Origin: Areca catechu
Lineage: Eukaryota; Streptophyta; Magnoliopsida; Arecales; Arecaceae
Direction: 5' to 3'
Length of the DNA: 64,000 nt
Assembly: GCA_021397845.1 (NCBI GenBank)
Contig: JAHSVC010000031.1
Location: forward strand, 2,852,001-2,916,000
Shown here: piece after piece, positions 34,403 through 46,863 of the stretch
How the letters are laid out: every line of letters begins with the position of its first letter
Position numbering within the stretch: the first letter of the stretch is position 1
Translations under genes and position numbers: made by a program
Notes under the pieces: generated by a model
The model's database searches: none
Seen by the model: only the letters and a program-made list of their open reading frames with translations
Told to the model about the DNA's origin: nothing

Positions 34403-35814
34403 TGATGGGGGACTAATATGCATGCAATTCTTTTTGTATGTTTTATATGTGGGGTTAGGTGATTAATTCCCGAATTTCAGATCAAAATTAGTTGTAGGGA
34501 ATTTTGTATGAATTTTTGAAGCCAAACATGCAGATTAGAACCTAGAAAAGTAGTAAAGAAGGATCGCCGGGGCTGAGAAGCCTCGGTTAGGGCAAGTTCT
34601 CCTACAATAAAAACACTGGAGGTAGAGGGGGTGTACCTGACAATGTCTGAAGTGCCCGGTGAAGATTGCAGCGAAGGGATATCTCATTCCTCGATGGTTG
34701 CGGCCTGGAAAATCGAGCCAAAGACCCACGGATACCCGGCTTTCTGCTCGGTGGTCCGATTGAGGCTTGGCTGGAGTCGTTGGATTCGTACGAACTCTGG
34801 GACCTGCAAACGACCTGTCAGGGGTTAGAAAACTCAAAGAAGATCAAAAAATAAAGGAAAACAGCAAAGGGAAGAAAGTTTTGGAGGGGGCTGGAAGGAT
34901 GGTTGGCGGCAGGAAGATGGTTGCAAACACCGGAAAGAAGAACTCTCAAATCCCTTTATGCACACAGCAGGGTAATCACACAAAGCAATTGAAGAACTCA
35001 AGGTTTATTTCATATATCAAAATCTCCCTTCATACAAGAGGCTAGGGTATTTAAATAGACCCTTAACCTTGGGCTCCAAGTAAGGGCACATTAGTCTTTA
35101 CATAAGAATCCTTTTCCCTCTCAAACCCTAGCTAAAAAATAATAAAATATTAGGTAGAAAAATCTCTAAAAATTCTCTTTACTTGGCCAACACTCCAAGG
35201 ATGCCTAGGGGGCGTGTTGGGCTTCTAGGAGCTGCAAGAGGCCGGCCCAAAGGGGCTCGGGTGCATGGGTTTGGGCCTTTGGAAGCTGGGGTCGCCTGGT
35301 AGCCATGTAGCAGGAATATTCCCTGGTATCTTGCTTCTTTAGGGCTTGGGCTTGGCACCTGGGCTTGATTCTTTGGGCTAGGATGCAGATGGACCTTTAG
35401 AATCATGGATGCCCTGGTCTATGAATATACTTTGGCATCTGGAAGGGAATTTGGGCATCTGGAGGGCATCTGCAAGGAATCAGGGTTTTCTGAATTTTCC
35501 TCCTGGGGTCTTCAAATCTTCAAGCTGGGTTGGACTTGGGCTATACTTCCATGTCTTCAATCTAGTTGGACTTGGTCTTCACTTGTATGATATAGTCTTG
35601 AGTCTTCAGTATGCTTGGACAGGACTCAAAAAAAATAAAATTAGCTCAACATGAGCTGACTAATACTGAACTGAACTAGCTCAACATGAGCTGACTAATT
35701 ACAGGATTTAAATAAATTAGCTAAGCTTTATTATAGTGGACTTGAATGTCAATTAAGTGATCCACAGAGTTGAGAAGCCTCTGCCTTATTATGGTGCCTT
35801 TGGTGTCCGCACCA
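34403..35814 (-). repeat. Array H LTR, unit 3
   Basis: 1412 bp, flanks CCCTC and AGCTG. It shares the variants CAAATCCC and GCTAGGGTAT with units 4 and 5. Confidence 0.9.
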
Positions 35815-36916
35815 AGCTGTCTGAATGAAGAAATTCATCATGGAATTGGATGTGGTTCCTGATGTACAATAGCCAGTGCCATTATACTGTGATAACACTG
35901 GGACTATAGCACAAGCTAAGGAACCAAGGTCTCATCACAAGTCCAAGCACATTCTAAGATGGTTCCACCTCGTTCGAGAGATTATAGAAAGACAAGATGT
36001 TGTCGTCGAATGAGTTGACACAAAGAACAATATAGCAGACCCATTCACTAAAGCATTAGCCAAGCAACAATTAGATCACCACTTGGATTGTATGGGCATA
36101 AAGTATAAGGGCGATTAGCTTTAGTGCAAGTGGGAGTTTAATAGAAAAATGCCCTAAGAGCCAATCATCATATGGCCCTTTTTGTAAACTTCCAACTCAT
36201 GTATGACATCATTATTTATAATAAAGGCATTTGATTCATCATATACTGCTGTGTCATGTTTTTGACTATGATGAACCCCATAGAGTAGGAATGGGATTAG
36301 GGTTATGATAAAATAATAGTGAGACCTAATTCCTATAAACCCTAATCTAGAATGTTCCTAGTCATTGGACCATCGATTCGGGGATCGATGAATCCGGTAA
36401 GACTAGCTTATCCTATGTATGCTCAGTTGATGAGGGTGGTTGGTCTCACAGCCACTTGTGTAGAGACACTAATACAAGGATAAGGGTGTTCATTAGGTTA
36501 TGAATACATTGAACTGATCCGTACCGGGACTATCTTATGGATGTCTTACTCATTGTCATAAAATAGGTCCCAGAGTAGAAGTTGTCCATGTGATCTTCAG
36601 ACCTGAGGTCACCATGGTTCCTTGTGCACACTAAGCCATACTTCGGTTCATACTCATTCATGGCATTGTGACATGTACGGGGTGTTCTGCGTATGGTGGA
36701 AGGTGTACGAAGGATGTGAGTGGACCAACAAAGAATTCATTAATCCTGGTAAGAGGATATGTTATCCCGTGGAATCTCTTCGATGAGTGACTAAAGGAAT
36801 CTTTGCAAAGTGGGATGAGATTAGAAGTGCTTTCTAATCAGTCATCAGCTGAGTCCTCATGATCGAGCTGAGATTCGATATGATTAAGTGTTAGGGTTGT
36901 CTAGGGTTGTACCCTC
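35815..36916 (+). pseudogene. Array unit 4: D tail and partial 3' LTR
   Basis: As unit 1, with the aatagcc stop also seen in unit 2. Confidence 0.85.
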
Positions 36917-38331
36917 TGATGGGGAACTAATATGCATGCAATTCTTTTTGTATGTTTTATATATGGGGTTAGGTGATTAATTCCCAAATTTCAGATCAAA
37001 ATTAGTTGTAGGGAATTTTGTATGAATTTTTGAAGCCAAGTATGCAGATTAGAACCTAGAAAAGTACTAAAGAAGGATCGCCGGGGCTGAGAAGCCTCGG
37101 TTAGGGCAAGTTCTCCTACAATATAAAGACTGGAGGTAGAGGGGGTGTACCTGACGATGTCTGAAGTGCCCGGTGAAGATCGCAGTGAAGGGATCTCTCG
37201 TTCCTCAATGGATGCGGCCTGAAAAATCGAGCCAAAGACCCGCGGATACCCGGCTTTCTGCTCGATGGTCCGATTGAGGCTTGGCTGGAGTCGTTGGATT
37301 CGTACGAACTCGGGGACCTGCAAACGACCTGTCAGGGATTAAAAACTCAAAGAAGATCAAAAAAATAAAGGAAAACAGCAAAGGGAAGAAAGTTTTGGAG
37401 GGGGCTGGAAGGATGGTTGGCGGCAGGAAGATGGTTGCAAACACCGGAAAGAAGAACTCTCAAATCCCTTTATGCACACAGCAGGGTAATCACACAAAGC
37501 AATTGAAGAACTCAAGGTTTATTTCATATATCAAAATCTCCCTTCATACAAGAGGCTAGGGTATTTTAAATAGACCCTTAACCTTGGGCTCCAAGTAAGG
37601 GCACATTAGTCTTTACATAAGAATCCTTTTCCCTCTCAAACCCTAGCTAAAAAATAATAAAATATTAGGTAGAAAAATCTCTAAAAATTTCTTTACTTGG
37701 CCAACACTCCAAGGATGCCTAGGGGGGCGTGTTGGGCTTCTAGGAGCTGCAAGAGGCCGGCCCAAAGGGGCTCGGGTGCATGGGTTTGGGCCTTTGGAAG
37801 CTGGGGTCGCCTGGTAGCCATGTAGCAGGAATATTCCCTGGTATCTTGCTTCTTTAGGGCTTGGGCTTGGCACCTGGGCTTGATTCTTTGGGCTAGGATG
37901 CAGATGGACCTTTAGAATCATGGATTCCCTGGTCTATGAATATACTTTGGCATCTGGAAGGGAATCTGGGCATCTGGAGGGCATCTGCAAGGAATCAGGG
38001 TTTTCTGAATTTTCCTCCTGGGGTCTTCAAATCTTCAAGCTGGGTTGGACTTGGGCTATACTTCCATGTCTTCAATCTAGTTGGACTTGGTCTTCACTTG
38101 TATGATATAGTCTTGAGTCTTCAGTATGCTTGGACAGGACTCAAGAAAAATAAAACTAGCTCAACATGAGCTGACTAATACTGAACTGAACTAGCTCAAC
38201 ATGAGCTGACTAATTACAGGATTTAAATAAATTAGCTAAGCTTTATTATAGTGGACTTGAATGTCAATTAAGTGATCCACAGAGGGTTAAGAAGCCTCTA
38301 CCTTATTATGGTGCCTTTGGTGTCCGCACCA
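36917..38331 (-). repeat. Array H LTR, unit 4
   Basis: 1415 bp, flanks CCCTC and AGCTG; variant group of units 3-5. Confidence 0.9.
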
Positions 38332-39434
38332 AGCTGTCTGAATGAAGAAATTCATCATGGAATTGGATGTGGTTCCTGATGTACAACAGCCAGTGCCATT
38401 ATACTGTGATAACACTGGGACTGTAGCACAAGCTAAGGAACCAAGGTCTCATCACAAGTCCAAGCACATTCTAAGATGGTTTTTCCTCGTTCGAGAGATT
38501 ATAGAAAGACAAGATGTTGTTGTCGAATGAGTTGACACAAAGTACAATATAGCAGACCCATTCACTAAAGCATTAGCCAAGCAACAATTAGATCACCACT
38601 TGGATTGTATGGGCATAAAGTATAAGGGCGATTAGCTTTAGTGCAAGTGGGAGTTTAATAGAAAAATGGCCTAAGAGCCAATCATCATATGGGCCTTTTT
38701 GTAAACTTCCAACTCATGTATGACATCATTATTTATAATAAAGGCATTTGATTCATCATATACTGCTGTGTCATATTTTTGACTATGATGAACCCCATAG
38801 AGTAGGCAATGGGATTAGGGTTATGATAAAATAATAGTGAGACCTAATTCCTATAAACCATAATCTAGAATGTTCCTAGTCATTGGACCATCGATTCGGG
38901 GATCGATGAATCCGGTAAGACTAGCTTATCCTATGTATGCTCAGTTGATGAGGGTGGTTGGTCTCACAGCCACTTGTTTAGAGACACTAATACAAGGATA
39001 AGGATGTTCATTAGGTTATGAATACATTGAACTGATCCGTACCGGGACTATCTTATGGATGTCTTACTCATTGTCATAAAATAGGTCCCAGAGTAGAAGT
39101 TGTCCATGTGATCTTCAGACCTGAGGTCACCATGGTTCCTTGTGCACACTAAGCCATACTTCGGTTCATACTCATTCATGGCATTGTGACATGTACGGGG
39201 TGTTCTGCGTATGGTGGAAGGTGTACGAAGGATGTGAGTGGACCAACAAAGAATTCATTAATCCTGGTAAGAGGATATGTTATCCCATGGAATCTCTTCG
39301 ATGAGTGACTAAAGGAATCTTTGCAAAGTGGGATGAGATTAGAAGTGCTTTCTAATCAGTCATCAGCTGAGTCCTCATGATCGAGCTGAGATTCGATATG
39401 ATTAAGTGTTAGGGTTGTCCAGGGTTGTACCCTC
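38332..39434 (+). pseudogene. Array unit 5: D tail and partial 3' LTR
   Basis: The tail is open at 38342-38530 (62 codons) before the shared TGA. It has ttttcctc where other units have ttccacctc, shared in shortened form with unit 6. Confidence 0.85.
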
Positions 39435-40846
39435 TGATGGGGAACTAATATGCATGCAATTCTTTTTGTATGTTTTATATGTGGGGTTAGGTGATTAATT
39501 CCCAAATTTCAGATCAAAATTAGTTGTAGGGAATTTTGTATGAATTTTTGAAGCCAAGTATGCAGATTAGAACCTAGAAAAGTACTAAAGAAGGATCGCC
39601 GGGGCTGAGAAGCCTCGGTTAGGGCAAGTTCTCTACAATATAAAGACTGGAGGTAGAGGGTGTTTACCTGACAACGTCTGAAGTGCCTGGTGAAGATTAC
39701 AGTGAAGGGATCTCTCGTTCCTCAATGGATGCGGCTTGAAAAATCAAGCCAAAGACCCACGGATACCCGGCTTTCTGCTCGGTGGTCCGATTGAGGCTTG
39801 GCTGGAGTCGTTGGATTCGTACGAACTCGGGGACCTGCAAACGACCTGTCTGGGGTTAGAAAACTCAAAGAAGATCAAAAAAATAAAAGAAAATATCAAT
39901 GGAAAGAAAGTTTTGGAGGGGGCTGGAAGGATGGTTGGCGGCAGGAAGATGGTTGCAAACAACGGAAAGAAGAACTCTCAAATCCCTTTATGCACACAGC
40001 AGGGTAATCACACAAAGCAATTGAAGAACTCAAGGTTTATTTCATATATCAAAATCTCCCTTCATACAAGAGGCTAGGGTATTTTAAATAGACCCTTAAC
40101 CTTGGGCTCCAAGTAAGGGCACATTAGTCTTTACATAAGAATCCTTTTCCCTCTCAAACCCTAGCTAAAAAATAATAAAATATTAGGTAGAAAAATCTCT
40201 AAAATTCTCTTTACTTGGCCAACACTCCAAGGATGCCTAGGGGGGCATGTTGGGCTTCTAGGAGCTGCAAGAGGCCGGCCCAAAGGGGCTCAGGTGCATG
40301 GGTTTGGGCCTTTGGAAGCTGGGGTCGCCTAGTAGCCATGTAGCAGGAGTATTCCCTGGTATCTTGCTTCTTTAGGGCTTGGGCTTGGCACCTGGGCTTG
40401 ATTCTTTGGGCTAGGATGCAGATGGACCTTTAGAATCATGGATGCCCTGGTCTATGAATATACTTTAGCATCTGGAAGGGAATCTGGCATCTTGAGGACA
40501 TCTGCAAGGAATCAGGGTTTTCTAAATTTTCCTCCTGGGGTCTTCAAATCTTCAAGCTGGGTTAGGACTTGGGCTATACTTCCATGTCTTCAATCTAGTT
40601 GGACTTGTTCTTCACTTGTATGATATAGTCTTGAGTCTTCAGTATGCTTGGACAGGACTCAAGAAAAATAAAATTAGCTCAACATGAGCTGACTAATACT
40701 GAACTGAACTAGCTCAACATGAGCTGACTAATTACAGGATTTAAATAAATTAGCTAAGCTTTATTATAGTGGACTTGAATGTTAATTAAGTGATCCACAG
40801 AGGGTTAAAAGCCTCTGCTTATTATGTGCCTTTGGTGTCCGCACCA
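39435..40846 (-). repeat. Array H LTR, unit 5
   Basis: 1412 bp, flanks CCCTC and AGCTG; variant group of units 3-5. Confidence 0.9.
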
Positions 40847-41280
40847 AGCTGTCTGAATGAAAAAATTCATCATGGAATTGGATGTGGTTCCTGATGTACA
40901 ACAGCCAGTGCCATTATACTGTGATAACACTGGGACTGTAGCACAAGCTAAGGAACCAAGGTCTCATCACAAGTCCAAGCACATTCTAAGATGGTTTTCC
41001 TCGTTCGAGAGATTATAGAAAGACAAGATGTTGTTGTCGAATGAGTTGACACAAAGAACAATATAGCAGACCCATTCACTAAAGCATTAGCCAAGCAACA
41101 ATTAGATCACCACTTGGATTGTATGGGCATAAAGTATAAGGGCTATTAGCTTTAGTGCAAGTGGGAGTTTAATAGAAAAATTCCCTAAGAGCCAATCATC
41201 ATATGGGCCTTTTTGTAAACTTCCAACTCATGTATGACATCATTTTTTATAATAAAGGCATTTGATTCATCATATACTGC
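40847..41280 (+). pseudogene. Array unit 6, left part: D tail and start of 3' LTR
   Basis: Carries the RNase H tail (shared TGA, one-base loss in the ttttcctc stretch), the purine tract and about 115 bp of D 3' LTR, then is cut by element B. It continues at 51781. Confidence 0.85.
41276..41280. repeat. Target-site duplication ACTGC, left copy (element B)
   Basis: Repeated at 51781-51785. The uninterrupted array units read catatACTGCtgtgtca at this point. Confidence 0.95.
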
Positions 41281-42705
41281 TGATGGGGAACTAATATGCA
41301 TGCAGTTTTTTTTGTATATTTTATATGTGGGGTTGAGTGATTAATTCCCGAATTTCAGATTAAAATAAGTTGTAGAGAATTTTATATGAATTTTAGAAGA
41401 TCAGCATGCAGATTAGGACCTATAAATGTAGAAAAGAAGGATCGCCGGGGCTGAGAAGCCTCGATTAGGGCAAGTTCTCCTGCAATAAAACTACTGGAGG
41501 TAGAGGTGGTGTACCTGACAATGTCTGTGAGGATCGCAGCAAAGGGTCTCTCATTCTTCGATGGATGCGGCCTGGAAAACCTAGCCAAAGACCCACGGAT
41601 ACCCGGCTTTCTGCTCGGTGATCCGATTGAGGCTTGGCTGGAGTCTTTGGATTCGTAGGAACTCGGGGACCTGTAAACAACCTGTCAGGGGTTAGAAAAC
41701 TCACAAAGAAATAAAAGAACAAAGGAAAAATAGCAAGGGAAGGCTTCTTTTGGAGTGGGCGTCCAGGGATCTGAGATGCTTGTTGGCAGCAGGAAGATGA
41801 TTGCAGCACTGGGAAGAAAAACTCTCGCAAACCCCTTTATGCACACAGCAGGGTATCACACAACTCAATAGAAGAACTCAAGGTTTTCATTCATCAAAAT
41901 TCTCCCTTCATACAAGAGGCTAGGGTCCCTTAAATAGACCCTTAACCTTGGGCTCCAAGTAAGGGTACATTAGTCTTTACATAAGAATCCTTTTCCCTCT
42001 CAAACCCTATCTATAAAATAAGAAACATTAGGTAGAAAAAATCCCTAAAATTTCTCTTGACTTGGCCAACACTCCAAGGACACCTAGGGGGCGTGTTGGG
42101 CTTCTAAGAGCAGCAAGGGGCCGGCCCAAAGGGGCCCGGGAGCATGGGTTTGGGCCTCTGGAAGCTGGGGTGGCCTGGTAGCCAGGTAGCAGGAATATTT
42201 TCTGGTATCTTGCTTCTTAGGGGCTTGGGCTTAGCGCCTGGGCTTGATTTCTTTGGGCTAGGTTACAGATGGACCTCTAAAATCATGGATGCCTTGGTCT
42301 ATGAATATATTTTGGCATCTGGAAAGAAATCTGGGCATCTGGAGGGCATCTGCAAAGAATCAGGGTTTCTGATTTTCCTCCTAGGGTCTTCAAATCTTCA
42401 AGCTGGGTTGGACTTGGGCTAAACTTCCATGTCTTCAATCTAGTTGGACTTGGTCTTTACTTGTATGATGTGGTCTTGAGTCTTCAGTATGCTTGGATAG
42501 GACTGAAAAAAAATAAAATTAGCTCGACATGAGCTGACTAACATTGGACTGGACTAGCTCAACATGAGCTAAATAATTACAGGACTTAAATGAAAACAAC
42601 TCAGCTGGACTAAGCATTATTACAGTGGACTCGAATGTCATTTAAGTGATCCACAGAGGGTTGAGAAGCCTCTTCCTTATTCTGGTGCCTTTGTTGTCCG
42701 CACCA
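41281..42705 (-). repeat. Element B 3' LTR
   Basis: 1425 bp, from TGATGGGGAAC to GTCCGCACCA on plus. The adjoining conserved 3' box (42706-42738) contains the purine tract on minus. Confidence 0.93.
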
Positions 42706-45088
42706 ATTCTCCCGGGGTGGGAGGAACTCGATCCTGTCGAGTGAAGATCAGACTAGCTCACATATCTCTCAAGAAGGTCTGGGTTGAGGCGTTGCAAGTC
42801 CTCTCGAGAAATCCATGAATCGTCCGACTCTGGCCAGCCTTGCCATCAGACTAGGAAGCGTTGATAACCGCAGCCCCGGGTCGTAATGGCTTGATCGTCC
42901 AGGATACGCTCGATCCGTTCTCCTCTCTCAGGCCAATTAATTGGTGGACACTCTGGGTAAGGATCACTCTCAACAGAAGGGATAGGTCCAAAAGCCTCAC
43001 TAGGTATCGTTGCCGGTTCCCTGTACTCAACCAGGTCTGTAATATTGAAGGTAGAACTAATGCCTATATCCGAAGGCAAGTCTAGCACATAGGCATTTGA
43101 TCCAACCTTCTTTAATACTTTAAAAGGTCCGGCTCCCCAAGCATGAAGCTTCTTAACGGTCCCAGGTGGGAACCGTTCAGGCCAAAGCCTAATCATGATA
43201 GAATCCCCTACATCAAATTCTTTGATCCTTCTTCGAGAAATAACCAAATTTTTATAAGTTTCATTGCTTAAGTTTATCTTTTGGTTAATGTCTTATGCAA
43301 GTCTCTAATATGCTGTGCAAATGACTCTACGGACTCTGAGACTCGTGCATGAATAGGTAAAGGAATCAAATCAATGGGGCGATTAGGTTTGTACCCATGG
43401 ACTATCTTAAAAGGGCTCTTACTCGTTATCCTATTTACTGAACTGTTGTAGGCAAACTCTGCTCTAGGTAATAACAAATCCCATGTTCCAACATGTTCAC
43501 CTACCAGGCATCTAAGGAGGTTTCCTAAACTTCGGTTCACTACTTCAGTTTGGCCATCTGTTTGAGGGTGGTAGGCTGTAGAAAACTTAAGCTTGGTCCC
43601 TAATAGGTGCCATAAGGTATTCCAGAAATAACTAGTGAACCTAACATCCCTATCAGATATAATGGTCTTGGGTAGGCCATGGAGTTTGACCACATGATTT
43701 AAGAAGAGTTTGGCTACCCTAGACGCGTCAAAGGTCTGGGAATAGGGAATGAAGTGAGCCATCTTAGAGAACCTATCGACCACTACAAAGATTGAGTCAT
43801 GTTTCGTTTGCGTCTTAGGTAATCCTAGCACAAAATCCATACTTAGGTCCTGCCAAGGGCGATTAGGCACTGGTAAAGGTGTGTAAAGACCAGTGTTTTG
43901 CTTTTGCTGTTTGGCAACAGCACAAGTTCGACATCTAGCTAAAATCTATGCAACATGCCTTTTCAATCCTGGCCAAAAGAACTGGTCCTCTATTGCTAAG
44001 ATCGTCTTATTTCTATCGAAATGACCAGCTAAACCTCCAGCATGGGTTTCCCAGATTAGGAATTCTCTAAGGGAAGTTTTGGGTATACAGAGTCGATTAT
44101 TCTGGAAAAGGTAACCATCCTTAAGGGTATACTCACTATGGGTACAGGATGGTCCTAGCCTGAGGGTCTGGTAAATGTCTCCAAAGTCTGGGAAGGTTTC
44201 ATATTCATCCTTTAACCTATCAAACCCAATGACTTGGGTGCTAACTGATCCCAATAGTAAAGACCTACGGCTCAGGGCATCTGCTACCTTATTTTCAGTG
44301 CCGGCACGGTGATTCAGGATGAAAGCGTAGGCCTGAATGTACTCAATCCATTTAGCATGCCGTGGGTTTAGTTTCTTTTGGGAGTTCAGGAATCGGAGTG
44401 CCTCATGGTCAGAAAATAAAACAAACTCCTGCGGTAGTAAATAATGTCTCCAATATCTAAGGGCCTGGACTACCGCATAAAATTCCTTGTCATAGGTAGA
44501 GTACTTAAGTTTAGCCTCATTCAGCTTTTCACTGAAGAAGGCTACAGGGTGGCTCTCTTGACTTAGTACCCCACCTATTCCTACTCCCGAGGCGTCGCAA
44601 GCGACCTCAAACACCTTAGTAAAGTCAGGTAATCTAAGGATGGGTGCATGGGTCATCTTATCCTTAAGCTCTAGGAAGGCCTTATCAGCTACTTTGGTCC
44701 ACTCAAATGTACCCTTCCTAATGCAATCGGTGATAGGTGCGACGATTGTGCTAAAACCCCTAATGAATCTCCTGTAAAAGGTTGCTAGGCCATGGAAACT
44801 ACATACATCATGGACATTAGAGGGTGTAGGCCACTTAACAATCGCCCTAACCTTTTCAGGATCTGCAGAAACTCCCTCAGGGGTGACAATAAAACCTAGG
44901 AAGATGACCCTATGTGTCATGAAATCACACTTCTTAAAGTTGGCATAGAGGTTATTCTCCCTAAGGGTTTGTCATACCAGTCTTAGATGACTAAGGTGGT
45001 ACTTCTTGGTCCTGCTATAAATCAGAATATCGTCAAAGTAGACTACAACGAATTTTCCGGTAAACTCTCTCAGGACCTGGGTCATAAT
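42706..45088 (-). pseudogene. pol: Element B pol, 3' part (RT end, RNase H, integrase, chromodomain)
   Basis: Reading right to left: RT YFDD at 45029-45040; a frame 44920-43946 with RT thumb, RNase H (ACDASG) and the integrase HHCC N-terminus, ended by a stop near 43946; a frame 43870-43274 with the integrase catalytic core (SMDFVLG ... SDRDVRFTSYFW ... HPQTDGQTE); a frame 43247-42846 with the GPF module and the start of the chromodomain (IERILDDQAITTRG), ended by TGA where H1 keeps CGA (a CpG transition). Chromodomain residues WQGWPESDDSW and ISREDLQ continue beyond that stop. Confidence 0.9.
45084..45088. repeat. Target-site duplication ATAAT, left copy (element F)
   Basis: Repeated at 46864-46868. 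Joining the flanks restores the RT motif region FMRIMTQVL in B. Confidence 0.93.
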
Positions 45089-45771
45089 TGATGCGGGACA
45101 GGGATTGGACTGGATCGCTGGTGAGCATAAAAGTCACCAGGGATTAGGATTTGCAAAGGAGGAAAGAAGAGGGTGCAGGGTTAAGAAAAAATATTGGGGT
45201 TCACATAGATTTCCCAAGAAGAACAAGCACATAGCAAAGGGGCTCACACAGATGCCCTAGAAGAACAAGCACATAGCAAAGGGGCTCACATAGATGCCCT
45301 GGGCTCACACAGATGCCCAAAATCAGGGATCACACAGAAACCCTGGGAAGATGGAGAAGGGATCATACTGATACCCTAGGAGCACACAGATCCTTCACAC
45401 AGAACAATAAAAATTTTATTCATCCATCCTCCTATTACAAAAGGCTGAGGGTGGTATTTATAGATTTTCCAACCCTTATTTGAATTTGAATACAAGATAA
45501 AAAGATAAGAACGAATCAAATTCAAATATAAGATAGGATAAGATAAGCCTATCCATATATCAATCCTAACCAACCAAATCCTAAATCAAATTCAAATATA
45601 AGATAGGATAAGATAAGCCTATCCATATATCAATCCTAACCAACCAAATCCTAATTCAAATTTTAAACAAAAGATAAATCCTAAATAAATTTATTCCAAA
45701 AATGCTTCTAGATCTGTGCCACTCCAAGAATTATGCTTGCTCCAAGATCCGTGCTTGAGATGTCCCCATCA
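45089..45771 (-). repeat. Element F 3' LTR
   Basis: Starts TGATGCGGGAC and ends GTCCCCATCA on plus. It contains a 70-bp direct repeat twice in tandem (45515-45584, 45585-45654). Confidence 0.92.
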
Positions 45772-46182
45772 TTCTCCTACGGTGGGGAAAAAACTCAACT
45801 CTGTCAAGTTTGGGTCAGGCTCCAGCTTCAGCTTGACTTCAGCTCCGGGAACTCCAAACTTTTAGCTTGACATAACCATGATATTTTTTTTTTTTAATCA
45901 ACTTTGCTTTGAAAATGGTGTGGCTTTGAGATCGGTGTGCTTTGAAATTTGTGCTTTGAAAATGGGCTGCAGGCAGTTCTTGGAGAGCTTGGCATAGTCG
46001 AAGCAGAAAACAGGGGTGAGGGCTGGAAGGGAGGAATGGTGGTGGGTGACCGGCTGGGGGGAGGGTGGTCCGACGTCGATGTTGGGGAAGGATCCGTGGA
46101 CGAGATTTGAAACTGGGAAGAAAGAGAATAGTGGGCCGGTGATGAAACAGAAAAATCCTAATCCTTTAGCTCTGATACCATT
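45772..46182 (-). other. Element F internal region (non-coding)
   Basis: On minus: PBS, a C-rich stretch about 46000-46110, four spaced CTTTGA-type repeats on plus at about 45905-45965, an A/T run, then the purine-rich 3' box. I see no domain. Confidence 0.7.
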
Positions 46183-46863
46183 TGATGCGGGACAGGGATT
46201 GGACTGGATCACTGGTGAGCATGAAAGTCACCGGAGATTAGGGTTTTGCAAAGGAGGATAGAAGAGGGTGCAGGGTTAAGAAAAAAATACTGGGGTTCAC
46301 ATAGATTTCCCAAGAAGAACAAGCACATAGCAAAGGGGCTCACACAGATGCCCTAGAAGAACAAGCACATAGCAAAGGGGCTCACATAGATGCCCTGGGC
46401 TCACACAGATGCCCAAAATCAGGGATCACACAGAAACCCTGGGAAGATGGAGAAGGGATCATACTGATACCTAGGAGCACACAGATCCTTCACACAGAAC
46501 AATAAAAATTTTATTCATCCATCCTCCTATTACAAAAGGCTGAGGGTGGTATTTATAGATTTTCCAACCCTCATTTGAATTTGAATACAAGATAAAAGAT
46601 AAGAACGAATCAAATTCAAATATAAGATAGGATAAGATAAGCCTATCCATATATCAATCCTAACCAACCAAATCCTAAATCAAATTCAAATATAAGATAG
46701 GATAAGATAAGCCTATCCATATATCAATCCTAACCAACCAAATCCTAATTCAAATTTTAAACAAAGATAAATCCTAAATAAATTTATTCCAAAAATGCTT
46801 CTAGATCTGTGCCACTCCAAGATTATGCTTGCTCCAAGATCCGTGCTTGAGATGTCCCCATCA
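46183..46863 (-). repeat. Element F 5' LTR
   Basis: 681 bp, with the same 70-bp tandem repeat (46609-46678, 46679-46748). Confidence 0.92.

Larger units (their letters stand above)
28281..41280 (+). repeat. Tandem array of ~2.51-kb units (copia D tail + H LTR)
   Basis: Unit starts: 28281, 30797, 33304, 35815, 38332 and 40847 (periods 2516, 2507, 2511, 2517, 2515). Each unit begins AGCTGTCT(g/a)AATGAAG in the D RNase H, runs through the D stop codon, purine tract and about 780 bp of D 3' LTR to CCCTC, then a minus-oriented H LTR. The sixth unit is split by element B and resumes at 51781. Units are nearly identical by eye, so the expansion is younger than D itself. Confidence 0.92.
45089..46863 (-). 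mobile_element. Element F: small non-coding LTR element (TRIM/LARD-like)
   Basis: 1775 bp: 3' LTR 45089-45771 (683 bp), internal 45772-46182 (411 bp), 5' LTR 46183-46863 (681 bp), duplication ATAAT. The PBS complement (minus TGGTATCAGAGC) is at 46169-46180. The 3' internal end (45772-45805) resembles the conserved 3' box next to the A, B, C and H LTRs. There are no retroelement protein domains. An ORF at 45898-46212 (minus) starts in the LTR and I do not believe it. It must be moved by proteins of another element, plausibly a gypsy relative. It is longer than typical TRIMs. Confidence 0.92.

Noticed and set aside
45898..46212. 104-codon minus-strand ORF in element F as a captured host gene
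   Set aside because: It starts inside the LTR and shows no recognisable domain; its composition follows the C-rich, low-complexity stretch.
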